A DNA stretch of 35,182 nt from NCBI GenBank assembly GCA_902594335.1, contig CACJLY010000006.1:1-35182 (forward strand). The letters are read 5' to 3'. How positions within the stretch are numbered: position 1 is the first letter of the stretch; every line of letters begins with the position of its first letter. Positions 16,660 through 24,396 of the stretch are shown in pieces. A program made the position numbers and the translations under genes. This DNA comes from an uncultured Pelagibacteraceae bacterium. GTDB taxonomy: Bacteria; Pseudomonadota; Alphaproteobacteria; Pelagibacterales; Pelagibacteraceae. Under the pieces are notes generated by a model, which was not told where the DNA came from, did no database searches, and saw only the letters and a list, made by a program, of their open reading frames with translations.

Positions 16660-17043
16660 TTATTTCTTCATAGCGTTGAACATGCTAAGCGTGTCATCAA
16701 ATGTCATCATGGTTACAGTTTTTCCTTGATCATTCATTTCAAAATAATGTCCAAACATAGTATCCATGTTATCAGCTTTTGCATGAACTCTTACAAAAAT
16801 CTTATTTCCTTCACTGATCATATCCATAATTTTTAAATTAAAATTTGGCCATGTTGCTGGAATTTTAGACATTGTTGCCATCATAGCTTGTTTTCCTTTA
16901 TGAACTCCTGATAATGGGTGAACTCCTTCTTTGCCTGGAAATGTCCACACAATATCGTCATCTATCATATCGTTAAAAAATGTTTCCATATCACCCGTGT
17001 TAAAAAGCTCATATGCTTTTTTCATTTGTTCTTTTACGTCCAT
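16660..17043 (-). CDS. SnoaL-like polyketide-cyclase-type protein
   Basis: A 127-residue SnoaL/NTF2-fold protein: MKKAYELFNTGDMETFFNDMIDDDIVWTFPG is the classic opening, followed by a GVHKGKQAMMATM helix and strands around FVRVHAKADN and GHYFEMNDQGK. The C-terminus is rich in Met. First gene of the small-protein operon, with AAAGGAG before the ATG and a TATAAT box about 37 bases upstream. SnoaL-fold proteins include cyclases, isomerases and ligand binders; no function can be chosen. Confidence 0.72.
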   Translation of the reverse strand: MDVKEQMKKAYELFNTGDMETFFNDMIDDDIVWTFPGKEGVHPLSGVHKGKQAMMATMSKIPATWPNFNLKIMDMISEGNKIFVRVHAKADNMDTMFGHYFEMNDQGKTVTMMTFDDTLSMFNAMKK

Positions 17044-17079
17044 AGTTTCTCCTTTAAATTAATTGTCATATTAGAATTT

Positions 17080-17112
17080 ATTATAAGATAGAAATGTAAT
17101 GAATTTATTACA
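17080..17112 (-). promoter_or_regulatory. promoter/operator region of the small-protein operon
   Basis: On the minus strand a perfect TATAAT (17085-17080) stands 37 bases before the first ATG. Upstream of it is a perfect inverted repeat, TGTAAT-N6-ATTACA (17095-17112), lying over the place where the -35 box should be. The -35 hexamer itself is poor, as expected of a promoter that depends on, or is blocked by, a dimeric regulator. It could alternatively be a weak hairpin after cysK. Confidence 0.5.
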
Positions 17113-17128
17113 GTACTGCTATGCGTGA

Positions 17129-18130
17129 TTATATCCAGTGAGGATAGGGAAGACCTTTTTCTTTTAAAAAAGATTTATTAAACATCTTAGAGTTGTATTT
17201 ATCAGATTTATCACAAAGTATTGTTACAATCGTTTTACCTGGTCCTAAAAGTTTACCCAATCTTATTGCTCCAGCTATGTTTACTCCACAACTTGTACCT
17301 AAACTTAAGCCTTCTTTTTCAATTAAATCAAATAAAACAGGTAAAGACTCATGATCACTTATTGAAAATGCTCCATCAATTTTTGCTTTTGCAAAATTTG
17401 CAGTAACTCTACTAGATCCAATGCCTTCAGTTATTGAACCACCTTCACTCTTTAATTCACCATTTTCAATGTAATTATAAAGAGATGAGCCAGTTGGATC
17501 CGATAAATATATTTTAATATCTTTATTCTTTTCTTTTAAAAAACTACTTACTCCTGCAATTGTACCACCAGTACCAGATGAACATACAAAACCGTCAATT
17601 TTACCGTCAGTTTGTTCCCATATTTCTGGTCCTGTTGTTTCATAATGACCTTTAGAATTTGCTGTATTATCAAATTGATTAGCCCAAACTACACCGTGAT
17701 TGTTACCACTCTTCAACTCATCAGCCAATCTTCCTGCATATTTAACAAAGTTATTTTCATCTTTATAAGGTTTTGGTGGAACCAACCTTAAATCAGCTCC
17801 AATATTTCTTAATAAATCTTTTTTTTCTTGTGTTTGATTATCGTTCATTACAATAATAGTTTTATAACCAATAGAATTTCCTAATAGACATAATCCAATT
17901 CCAGTATTACCAGCAGTTCCTTCAACAATTGTTCCACCTTTTGAAATTAGTTTTTTTTCTTCAGCATCTCTTATCAAAGCCAAAGCTGCTCTATCTTTTA
18001 CAGAGCCACCTGGATTAAGGTACTCTGCTTTTCCATAAATATTACAACCAGTAATTTCTGATGCGGCTTTTAATTTAAATAAAGGAGTATTTCCTATTGC
18101 TTCGACAAAATTATTTTGTAAAGTTTTCAT
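17129..18130 (-). CDS. cysK: cysteine synthase (O-acetylserine sulfhydrylase)
   Basis: A 333-residue PLP enzyme that makes cysteine from O-acetylserine and sulfide. The PLP lysine is Lys45 in [12 protein letters not shown]. The TAGNTGIGL substrate loop and the phosphate-binding [10 protein letters not shown] loop are both in place. Length and motifs fit the CysK/CysM group; the choice of cysK rests on its pairing with cysE, whose stop it overlaps by 4 bases (ATGA). It closes a run of sulfur genes and would capture sulfide not oxidised by the upstream enzymes. Confidence 0.85.
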   Translation of the reverse strand: MKTLQNNFVEAIGNTPLFKLKAASEITGCNIYGKAEYLNPGGSVKDRAALALIRDAEEKKLISKGGTIVEGTAGNTGIGLCLLGNSIGYKTIIVMNDNQTQEKKDLLRNIGADLRLVPPKPYKDENNFVKYAGRLADELKSGNNHGVVWANQFDNTANSKGHYETTGPEIWEQTDGKIDGFVCSSGTGGTIAGVSSFLKEKNKDIKIYLSDPTGSSLYNYIENGELKSEGGSITEGIGSSRVTANFAKAKIDGAFSISDHESLPVLFDLIEKEGLSLGTSCGVNIAGAIRLGKLLGPGKTIVTILCDKSDKYNSKMFNKSFLKEKGLPYPHWI

Positions 18131-18708
18131 ACTTCAAGCTTTGTATCACCCCCTGGTGCAACTCCATAGGGTTTAAATTCTTCAGATGCAGTACCAACAT
18201 TTTTTGCAGGTATTCCAACCATTACTGCATTTTCTGGAACATCTTTTGTAACAACTGCGTTGGCTCCAATTTTTGCATTTTTACCAACTACAACTGGTCC
18301 AAGTATTTGTGCACCTGATCCAACAACAACATTTTCTTTTAATGTTGGATGTCTCTTAACATTTCTTTGATTGTCTGAATTTATACTTGGAGCAATTCCA
18401 CCTAATGTTGCCATGTGATAGATAGTAACGTTATCTCCAATATCAGATGTTTCTCCAATAACTACTCCCATACCATGATCTATAAAAAGATTTTTTCCAA
18501 TTTTAGCATTTGGATGGATTTCTATACCTGTTAAAAATCTTGAGAACTGAGAAATTATTCTTGCAACAAGATGAAATTTTGCAATTGAAAAAAAATTTGC
18601 AATTCTATGAAAAAATACAGCTTTAACACCAGGATAAGTTAGTATTAAACTCAACTTTGATCTTGCAGCAGGATCTCTTTTAATTATCGACTCTAAAAAA
18701 TCATTCAT
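18127..18708 (-). CDS. cysE: serine O-acetyltransferase
   Basis: A 193-residue left-handed beta-helix acetyltransferase that makes O-acetylserine from serine and acetyl-CoA. The hexapeptide repeats begin around [39 protein letters not shown] contains the catalytic His of the FIDH motif, and KRHPTL the second conserved His. It belongs to the short EpsC-like form, lacking the longer N-terminal domain of E. coli CysE. Translationally coupled with cysK. Confidence 0.88.
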   Translation of the reverse strand: MNDFLESIIKRDPAARSKLSLILTYPGVKAVFFHRIANFFSIAKFHLVARIISQFSRFLTGIEIHPNAKIGKNLFIDHGMGVVIGETSDIGDNVTIYHMATLGGIAPSINSDNQRNVKRHPTLKENVVVGSGAQILGPVVVGKNAKIGANAVVTKDVPENAVMVGIPAKNVGTASEEFKPYGVAPGGDTKLEV

Positions 18709-18736
18709 GTTTTTAAGATTAGTTATTAAAATTTAA

Positions 18737-18847
18737 CTACTTGTTACAACAGCAGTTTTCTGATGATGGTTTGCAATCACAGTTTTTGCAAACGCATCTG
18801 TCACAAGAACAGTTTTTACATTTACAGTGTGTATTATTGCATGCCAT
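18737..18847 (-). CDS. metallothionein-like cysteine-rich peptide (36 aa, 12 Cys)
   Basis: A very small gene, ATG at 18847 and TAG at 18737. Of 36 residues 12 are Cys: positions 3, 8, 10, 13, 15, 18, 20, 23, 25, 32, 33 and 34. From residue 8 to 25 the cysteines form a strict repeat of C-x-C-x-x four times (HCKCKNCSCDRCVCKNCDCK), then a CCC cluster near the end. There are no aromatic residues, and Lys/Asn dominate the rest. This is the composition of metallothioneins, which bind Cu(I), Zn or Cd through thiolates; it is not the SmtA-type sequence known from cyanobacteria. No strong Shine-Dalgarno site. It lies 54 bases after the persulfide dioxygenase gene and 28 before cysE, in the same direction. 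An iron-sulfur or persulfide carrier role is an alternative. Confidence 0.7.
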   Translation of the reverse strand: MACNNTHCKCKNCSCDRCVCKNCDCKPSSENCCCNK

Positions 18848-18901
18848 AAGAGTTATATAATTGTATATTTTTTAAAAACAATACTAATAATAACAGTGAT
18901 T

Positions 18902-19594
18902 TTAGAGTTCTTTAAGCGTTAATCCCTTGAGATTTGCTGGTACTGCGATATCCATCATTTTTGGATTGGCAAGATTAAGATTATCCATTATTTCAGCATA
19001 TTCCTCTTTTGAGCTAACTTGTAATCGAGGATTATTACTTTTCTCACTACCAATTGTTGAATACTTTTTTCCATTATAATCATGAGCAGGATAAACAAGT
19101 GTTTCTTCTGGAAGCTTTAAAAGTTTACCAAATAATGAGTCATAAGCCTCATGAGCACTACCATTTTGAAAGTCAGTTCTTCCAGTACCATTTATTAAAA
19201 GAGTATCGCCTGTAAAAACTCTATCATTCATTAAGTAACTATATGAACAATCTGTATGACCTGGAGTATAAATAGCTTTTAGTTCAATATTCTCGATATT
19301 TATATTTTCTTCATCTTTTAATTTTATATCAATAACTTCAGATTTAGAGTTTTCACCCATTATACGCACACATTTAGTTCTTTCATTAAGTTCATTTAAT
19401 CCAGTTACATGATCTGCATGAATATGGGTATCAATTACTTTAACAAGTTTTAATTCTAAATTTTCTAAAACTTTTATGTATTCATCAGTATGCTCAATTA
19501 CTGGATCTATGATTAATGCTTCACGTCCTTTTCCACTAGAAATAATATAAGTGTAAGTAGAAGATTTAGTATCAAATAGTTGTTCGAAAATCAT
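18902..19594 (-). CDS. persulfide dioxygenase (ETHE1/Blh-like metallo-beta-lactamase fold)
   Basis: A 230-residue MBL-fold protein of the ETHE1 type, which oxidises glutathione persulfide to sulfite. Metal motif THIHADH (His57, His59, Asp61, His62), then His113 (TPGHTDCS), Asp130 (FTGDTLLI) and His171 (PAHDY). GTGRTDFQNGSA and the NPRL motif separate ETHE1-type dioxygenases from glyoxalase II. It follows the SQR gene by 35 bases, the usual pairing in mitochondria and bacteria: SQR makes the persulfide that this enzyme burns. Confidence 0.85.
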   Translation of the reverse strand: MIFEQLFDTKSSTYTYIISSGKGREALIIDPVIEHTDEYIKVLENLELKLVKVIDTHIHADHVTGLNELNERTKCVRIMGENSKSEVIDIKLKDEENINIENIELKAIYTPGHTDCSYSYLMNDRVFTGDTLLINGTGRTDFQNGSAHEAYDSLFGKLLKLPEETLVYPAHDYNGKKYSTIGSEKSNNPRLQVSSKEEYAEIMDNLNLANPKMMDIAVPANLKGLTLKEL

Positions 19595-19629
19595 AATTAT
19601 AAAATAATTAAAATTTTATAAAATTAATA

Positions 19630-20871
19630 CTAATTTTCAATAGCTTTATGATTTGGCTTGCTCCACTCTTTGCCTTTAAACATCACATTCCATTGTAACC
19701 AAGGAAATAGCTTTGATTTCATTTGCCAGTAAATTGAACTTGGTTTTGTAGGATCAAAAGGAAAGCTTGGAGTAACTTTTCCACCATAACAAAATTCTGC
19801 TAACATAACTTTACCGTATGCAACTGTTAATGGACAAGCACCATATCCATCATAAAGTCTATATGCTTCAGATGATTTATTGATATCTTTAATAATATTA
19901 TGAGCAACTATTGGAGCTTGTTTTCTAACTGCTGCACCAGTTTTTGCATTAGGAGCATTCATTACATCTCCTAAACTATAAATATTTTCATATTTAGTAT
20001 GTCTTAACGTCCCTTCTTTATGATCTACATCAACCCATCCACCAGCATCGGCTAATGGACTATTCTTAATAAAGTCAGGGGAAGTTTGAGGTGGTGTTAC
20101 ATGAATAAAATCAAATTTTTTTGTAACTTCTTTAGAATTTCCATCTTTATCTGATTGTTTGAATACAGCCTCTTTGGCCTCTCCATTTACTGAAATTAAA
20201 TTATGTTGGAAACTTCTTTTAATTCCGTAAGAGTCACATATTTCATTTAATGGACCTTGAAAATGAGGCACACCAAAAATTACTGGTTTCGCACATAAAA
20301 ATTCTAAATTACTATCTTTAAGAGTACCTTTTTTCTTTAAGTGATCAGCAGCCAAGTAAGCTATTTTTTGAGGTGCTCCTGCGCACTTAATTGGCATTGG
20401 AGGTTCAGTGAATAATAAATTTCCCCCCTGTAAATTTTTTAAACATTCCCAAGTATAAACGGCCATATCTGAACTATAATTAGTACAAACATTATTTTTT
20501 CCTAATGTTTCTTTAAGTCCAGCTACTCCATCAAAGTTAATTTTTAAACCAGGACAAACTACTAAGTAATCATAAGAATATTCACCGCCTGAAGTCTTCA
20601 CTGAATTAGACTCTGGAGAAAAACTTTCTGCATATTCTTTAATCCAATTAACATAACTAGGCATCACAGATGACATTGGCTTGATAGTACTGTTCACATC
20701 GTAAGCACCTGCACCTACTAAAGTCCATGCTGCTTGATATAAGGATTTTTCAGAAGGTTCTATAATTGATATTGATAAGTCAGACTTTAAACTTTTAAGT
20801 CTTGTAGCAACTGATATACCAGCGCATCCGCCACCGATAATCAAAATATTTGAGTGATTAGAGTTATTCAT
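19630..20871 (-). CDS. sqr: sulfide:quinone oxidoreductase (SQOR type)
   Basis: A 413-residue FAD enzyme that oxidises sulfide to sulfane sulfur and passes electrons to quinone. The FAD-binding GGGCAGISVA motif is at residues 13-22. The two redox cysteines are Cys163 (MPIKCAGAPQK) and Cys346 (GYGACPLTVAYGKVMLAEF), exactly as in the mitochondrial-type SQOR; the late FAD motif is YSLGDVMNAPNAKTGAAV. The C-terminal amphipathic region (KLFPWLQWNVMFKG) should bind the membrane face. First gene of the sulfur operon, divergent from the peroxiredoxin. Confidence 0.9.
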   Translation of the reverse strand: MNNSNHSNILIIGGGCAGISVATRLKSLKSDLSISIIEPSEKSLYQAAWTLVGAGAYDVNSTIKPMSSVMPSYVNWIKEYAESFSPESNSVKTSGGEYSYDYLVVCPGLKINFDGVAGLKETLGKNNVCTNYSSDMAVYTWECLKNLQGGNLLFTEPPMPIKCAGAPQKIAYLAADHLKKKGTLKDSNLEFLCAKPVIFGVPHFQGPLNEICDSYGIKRSFQHNLISVNGEAKEAVFKQSDKDGNSKEVTKKFDFIHVTPPQTSPDFIKNSPLADAGGWVDVDHKEGTLRHTKYENIYSLGDVMNAPNAKTGAAVRKQAPIVAHNIIKDINKSSEAYRLYDGYGACPLTVAYGKVMLAEFCYGGKVTPSFPFDPTKPSSIYWQMKSKLFPWLQWNVMFKGKEWSKPNHKAIEN

Positions 20872-20881
20872 ATAAAAAAAT

Positions 20882-20924
20882 TAACACTTATAATCTGCTT
20901 AAGATACACGTCTTATAAGTTGTT
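20882..20924. promoter_or_regulatory. inverted repeat between sqr and the peroxiredoxin gene
   Basis: ACTTATAA (20886-20893) and its exact reverse complement TTATAAGT (20913-20920), 19 bases apart; the arms can be lengthened by three more pairs on each side if one T is bulged. It lies in the 5' leader or promoter of sqr. It could be an operator or an RNA hairpin. Confidence 0.35.
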
Positions 20925-20943
20925 TTTTCAAACTTAAATATCG

Positions 20944-20971
20944 TTGATAAACTTACTCAATAATTTATAAT
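20944..20971 (+). promoter_or_regulatory. sigma-70 promoter of the peroxiredoxin gene
   Basis: TTGATA (20944-20949), a 16-base spacer and a perfect TATAAT (20966-20971), then AAAGGAG at 20986-20992, eight bases before the ATG. The clearest promoter in the window, pointing to strong constitutive expression. Confidence 0.7.
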
Positions 20972-21000
20972 AGTTCTAATTAATTAAAGGAGAGTGAAGA

Positions 21001-21660
21001 ATGTTAAAAATAAACAGTATGTGTCCTGATTTTCAATGCAAAACTACAGAAGGAGATATCTCCTTTCATGAGTGGCTTGGAGATAGTTGGGGCGTATTAT
21101 TTTCTCACCCAAAAGATTTTACACCAGTTTGTACAACAGAATTAGGTTCATTAGGACAAATGAAAGCTGAGTTTGATGCAAGAAATGTAAAAGTAATCGG
21201 ACTAAGTGTAGATGGGGTTGAGGATCACAAAAAATGGTTAGAAGATATCAAAGATGTATCTGGAACTATGCCAGATTATCCTATTATCGCTGACGAAGAC
21301 TTAAAGGTTGCAAAACTTTTCAATATGTTAGAAGGCGATGCAGGAACAACTTCAATGGGAAGAACAGCAGTTGATAATGAGACTGTTAGAACTATTTTTG
21401 TTGTAAGACCAGATAAAAGAATTGGTCTTTATTTAACTTATCCAATGGCTACAGGTAGAAATTTCCATGAAATTTTAAGAGCCATAGATTCAATGCAACT
21501 AACTGCAAAACATAGAGTTGCTACTCCAGCTAACTGGAAAAAAGGTGAAGATGTAGTTATTCTTCCTGCTGTAAAAGATGAAGAAGCTAAGAAAATATAC
21601 CCAGATGGTTGGGAAACAGTTAAACCTTACTTAAGAAAAGTTCCAGATCCTACTAAGTAA
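21001..21660 (+). CDS. peroxiredoxin (Prx6-type, AhpC/TSA family)
   Basis: A 219-residue thiol peroxidase. The peroxidatic Cys44 is in FTPVCTTELG, and the TRTIFVV-type region and the long C-terminal part (WKKGEDVVILPAV..., YLRKVPDP) match the Prx6 group, which usually works as a 1-Cys enzyme. Other Cys are at residues 8 and 13 only, near the N-terminus, and no standard C-terminal resolving Cys is seen. A near-consensus promoter and Shine-Dalgarno site imply abundant protein. It is divergent from the sulfide-oxidation operon. Confidence 0.88.
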   Translation: MLKINSMCPDFQCKTTEGDISFHEWLGDSWGVLFSHPKDFTPVCTTELGSLGQMKAEFDARNVKVIGLSVDGVEDHKKWLEDIKDVSGTMPDYPIIADEDLKVAKLFNMLEGDAGTTSMGRTAVDNETVRTIFVVRPDKRIGLYLTYPMATGRNFHEILRAIDSMQLTAKHRVATPANWKKGEDVVILPAVKDEEAKKIYPDGWETVKPYLRKVPDPTK

Positions 21661-21683
21661 TAAGGGTTTCGAATAAATTTAAT

Positions 21684-21717
21684 ATCTCAGTTCTATTTTA
21701 ATAATTAGAACTGAGAT
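21684..21717. terminator. bidirectional terminator hairpin between convergent genes
   Basis: A perfect 12-bp stem (21684-21695 with 21706-21717) and a 10-base loop, after the peroxiredoxin stop and touching the stop codon of the convergent racemase gene. A T-rich stretch (21727-21741) follows on the plus strand after about ten bases. Confidence 0.55.
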
Positions 21718-22421
21718 TAAATTAAGACTTTTTTATATTTTTTCATTGAAATATTTGCCAACAGAAGATTTGGATCTATAAATACTTTAGATTGTTTTAT
21801 TTTCTTAAAAGATTTGTATGCAAATATTGCAATTGGTAATTCAGTACATCCAAGAATTATTTTTTTACATTTAATTTTCATTAAGTAATTTACGGCTGGT
21901 CTAATTGCTTTTTCTGCTTCTTTAATTTTTCCCATCTTAACAAGCTTTATAGATTTATTTACTGAATTTTTTTGTAAATCTTTGCTAGGACTTACTAAAT
22001 TAAAATTTTTATCGAAATATTTATTATAAACTTTAGTACTTAATGTAGCTTCAGTAGATAAAATACCAATCTTAGAATTTTTCTTACAATTTTTTGACGT
22101 ATCTAAGTAGACTTCTTTAGGCATGCTAAGTATTGGTATTTTAACTTTTTTTCTTAAATCATCGTACCAATAGTGAGCTGTGTTGCACGGCATTACAATG
22201 AATTTGCAATTGTTTTTTTGTAACATTTTACAACCCTCAACAAGTGAATTTAAAACGTTGTAATATTTTTTTAAATTTTCAGGTCGTTTTGGAATGTTAG
22301 ATTTGTTATATAAAACAAACATAGGGTACTGTTGATCGAGTTTACCAGCGTTTATTTTTGCAAGTTTATTGCAAAAATCTAATCCAGCCTGTGTTCCCAT
22401 TCCTCCAAGAATACCAATCAT
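21717..22421 (-). CDS. aspartate/glutamate racemase family protein
   Basis: A 234-residue cofactor-independent racemase. The two catalytic cysteines are Cys79 (MPCNTAHYWYDDL) and Cys192 (LGCTELP), and the N-terminal GILGGMGTQAGLDF is typical of the aspartate racemase branch. It interconverts L- and D-aspartate or a related acid. Lys-rich C-terminus. Divergent from the hydrolase gene. Confidence 0.83.
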   Translation of the reverse strand: MIGILGGMGTQAGLDFCNKLAKINAGKLDQQYPMFVLYNKSNIPKRPENLKKYYNVLNSLVEGCKMLQKNNCKFIVMPCNTAHYWYDDLRKKVKIPILSMPKEVYLDTSKNCKKNSKIGILSTEATLSTKVYNKYFDKNFNLVSPSKDLQKNSVNKSIKLVKMGKIKEAEKAIRPAVNYLMKIKCKKIILGCTELPIAIFAYKSFKKIKQSKVFIDPNLLLANISMKKYKKVLI

Positions 22422-22481
22422 AAATCTACTTTGAATTTTGTTTTAAAAGTTACAATATACAACTATATTTTATAAACAATT

Positions 22482-23234
22482 ATGCAAGATATTTATATTG
22501 ATGATATTGGATCAGGATATCCACTAGTTTTAGTTCATGGATATTTAGGATCATCAGAAATGTGGAAACTCCAAAAAGATTATCTACAAAAAAAATTTAG
22601 AATTATTGCTCCAGCTTTACCAGGGTTTGGTGAAAGCTTTAATGCACAGTCTTTAAATAGTATTAGTTTAATGGCTAAATTCATTATCCAACAAATTGAT
22701 TTAAAAAATATAGATAAGTTTAATTTATTGGGGCACTCGATGGGTGGAATGATAGTACAAGAAATTGCAAAACTATTTGGAGATAGAATAAATAAATTGA
22801 TTTGTTTTGCTACAGGACCTATTGGTGACATTCCAGGAAGATTTGAACCTATAAATACATCGATAAAAAAGCTGGGTGAGGAAGGAATCAAAGAACAAGT
22901 AAAAAGAATACCACCGAAGTGGTTTGTTGATGGAGATCAAGCTAAATATTATTTTTTATGTGAAAATGCAGTTAAAAATACATCTGAAGAAACAGCACGC
23001 AACGCCTTAATAGCCATGCGAGATTGGAATGGATTAGAAAATTTAAAAAAAATAAAAAATAAAACTTTGATAATTTGGGGAGATAAAGACAAATCTTATA
23101 ATTTTGAGCAAGTCTCAACACTTAAAAATAATATTCCTGATAGTGATTTAAAAATATTTAAAAACTGCTGTCACAATGTACATCTTGAACAGCCCCAAAA
23201 ATTCAATCAAGTTGTTGAGGATTTTCTTATTTAA
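22482..23234 (+). CDS. alpha/beta hydrolase
   Basis: A 250-residue hydrolase of the alpha/beta fold. Oxyanion HGYLGSS near residue 19, nucleophile Ser86 in GHSMGG, acid Asp201 or Asp203 in WGDKDKSY, His231 or His234 in CCHNVHLEQP. Similar to MhpC/BioH-type carbon-carbon or ester hydrolases; the substrate is unknown and the neighbours do not suggest one. Confidence 0.83.
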   Translation: MQDIYIDDIGSGYPLVLVHGYLGSSEMWKLQKDYLQKKFRIIAPALPGFGESFNAQSLNSISLMAKFIIQQIDLKNIDKFNLLGHSMGGMIVQEIAKLFGDRINKLICFATGPIGDIPGRFEPINTSIKKLGEEGIKEQVKRIPPKWFVDGDQAKYYFLCENAVKNTSEETARNALIAMRDWNGLENLKKIKNKTLIIWGDKDKSYNFEQVSTLKNNIPDSDLKIFKNCCHNVHLEQPQKFNQVVEDFLI

Positions 23235-23290
23235 ATAGACCATTTTAGGCTTTTGCATAGCAGCATTTACTTTTTAGCTTATTAGAAAAG

Positions 23291-23320
23291 TTGACTCTAA
23301 ATTTGAAACAAAGTTAGATT
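23291..23320 (+). promoter_or_regulatory. candidate promoter of the betaine-uptake operon
   Basis: TTGACT (23291-23296), an 18-base spacer and TAGATT (23315-23320), about 33 bases before the proX ATG. A good -35, a weak -10. Confidence 0.35.
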
Positions 23321-23352
23321 TTATTTATATAAATAAATTAAATGGGGAAAAT

Positions 23353-24315
23353 ATGAATATAATCAAAAAAATCCTTGTGGCTGGAATAATTTCATTGTTT
23401 ATGCCAGCTTCAAGTTTTGCCGAAAAGGTAAAAATAGGTGATCCTGGTTGGACAGGCGCAACTGCAATTGCAAATTTACTTGCTGCTGTTGTTATTGATA
23501 AAATGGGTGGTGAGGCTGAGTTAGTCCCAGGAAACAATACTGCAATCTATGGAGCGATTGATAGAAGTAAAGGAGAAATCGAAGTTCACCCTGATATTTG
23601 GCTACCAAATCAAGAAGCTTATACAAAAGATTTAGTACCAAAAGGAACTTTAAAATTAAGCAAAAATCCTTATGAAGGAAATCAAGGCTATTGTGTCTCT
23701 CAACAATTTGCAAAAAAAATGAATATTACTGCAATAGAAGATTTGGGAAGACCTGAAGTTGTTAAGGCAATGGACAGTGATGGAAATGGAAAAGGTGAGT
23801 TTTGGATTGGTGCAGATGGATGGGCTTCTGCAAATGTTAACCAAGTAAAACTTAGAGATTATAAATTATATGATGCTGGTATTGAGCCAATAAGAGCTGC
23901 TGAAGCTGTAAAAAATGCTAGAGTGTTAGACTCAATTAAAAAGGGTGAAGGATACGCATTTTACTGTTACAAACCTCACGCTATTTGGGGAATGGCTGAT
24001 GTGGTTATGCTCGAAGAACCAAAATATGATCCTGCAAAATATAAAATGATACAACCAAAGGCAGATGCTGATTGGTATCAAAAATCTTATGTAGCTTCAA
24101 AGGATGCTTTAAAACAAATCCAAATTGGATGGGGAACTTCTCTTGAAAGCAAGTCTCCAGCAATTGTAGATTTTTTTAATAACTTTCAAATTACAGCTGA
24201 TGATGTTTCTTGGATGGCATACGAAGTTTCAGTCCAAAAAAGAGACCCAGGCAAAGTTGCAAGAGATTGGATGTCTAAAAACAAATCAACTGTTGACGGT
24301 TGGTTAGGTCTTTAA
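23353..24315 (+). CDS. proX: glycine betaine/proline ABC transporter substrate-binding protein
   Basis: A 320-residue OpuAC/ProX-type periplasmic protein. Signal peptide IIKKILVAGIISLFM with a cut after SFA (residue 23). KVKIGDPGWTGATAIANLLAAVV and VHPDIWLPNQ are typical; several Trp residues (in PGWTG, DIWLP, WIGADGW and HAIWG) could form the aromatic cage that binds quaternary ammonium. Operon with proV, proW and an MFS gene. Glycine betaine, proline betaine or DMSP are possible ligands. Confidence 0.85.
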   Translation: MNIIKKILVAGIISLFMPASSFAEKVKIGDPGWTGATAIANLLAAVVIDKMGGEAELVPGNNTAIYGAIDRSKGEIEVHPDIWLPNQEAYTKDLVPKGTLKLSKNPYEGNQGYCVSQQFAKKMNITAIEDLGRPEVVKAMDSDGNGKGEFWIGADGWASANVNQVKLRDYKLYDAGIEPIRAAEAVKNARVLDSIKKGEGYAFYCYKPHAIWGMADVVMLEEPKYDPAKYKMIQPKADADWYQKSYVASKDALKQIQIGWGTSLESKSPAIVDFFNNFQITADDVSWMAYEVSVQKRDPGKVARDWMSKNKSTVDGWLGL

Positions 24316-24334
24316 AATAGACAATTTAAATTTA

Positions 24335-24364
24335 ATATCCTGGCGACATTTAGTTGCCAGGTAT
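24335..24364 (+). promoter_or_regulatory. intercistronic hairpin between proX and proV
   Basis: CCTGGCGAC and GTTGCCAGG (24339-24347 with 24353-24361, one G-U pair) around an ATTTA loop; three more pairs form if T24338 is bulged. It stands in the 81-base gap after the binding-protein gene, in the same place as the hairpin of the peptide operon. A short, broken T stretch follows, so it may act as a partial terminator. Confidence 0.65.
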
Positions 24365-24396
24365 CATTTTCAATAATTTTAAGCTAAAAGCTTTAT

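Noticed and set aside
18902..19594. Glyoxalase II as identity of the MBL-fold protein
   Set aside because: The GRTDFQ and NPRL motifs and the SQR neighbour fit ETHE1-type persulfide dioxygenase better.
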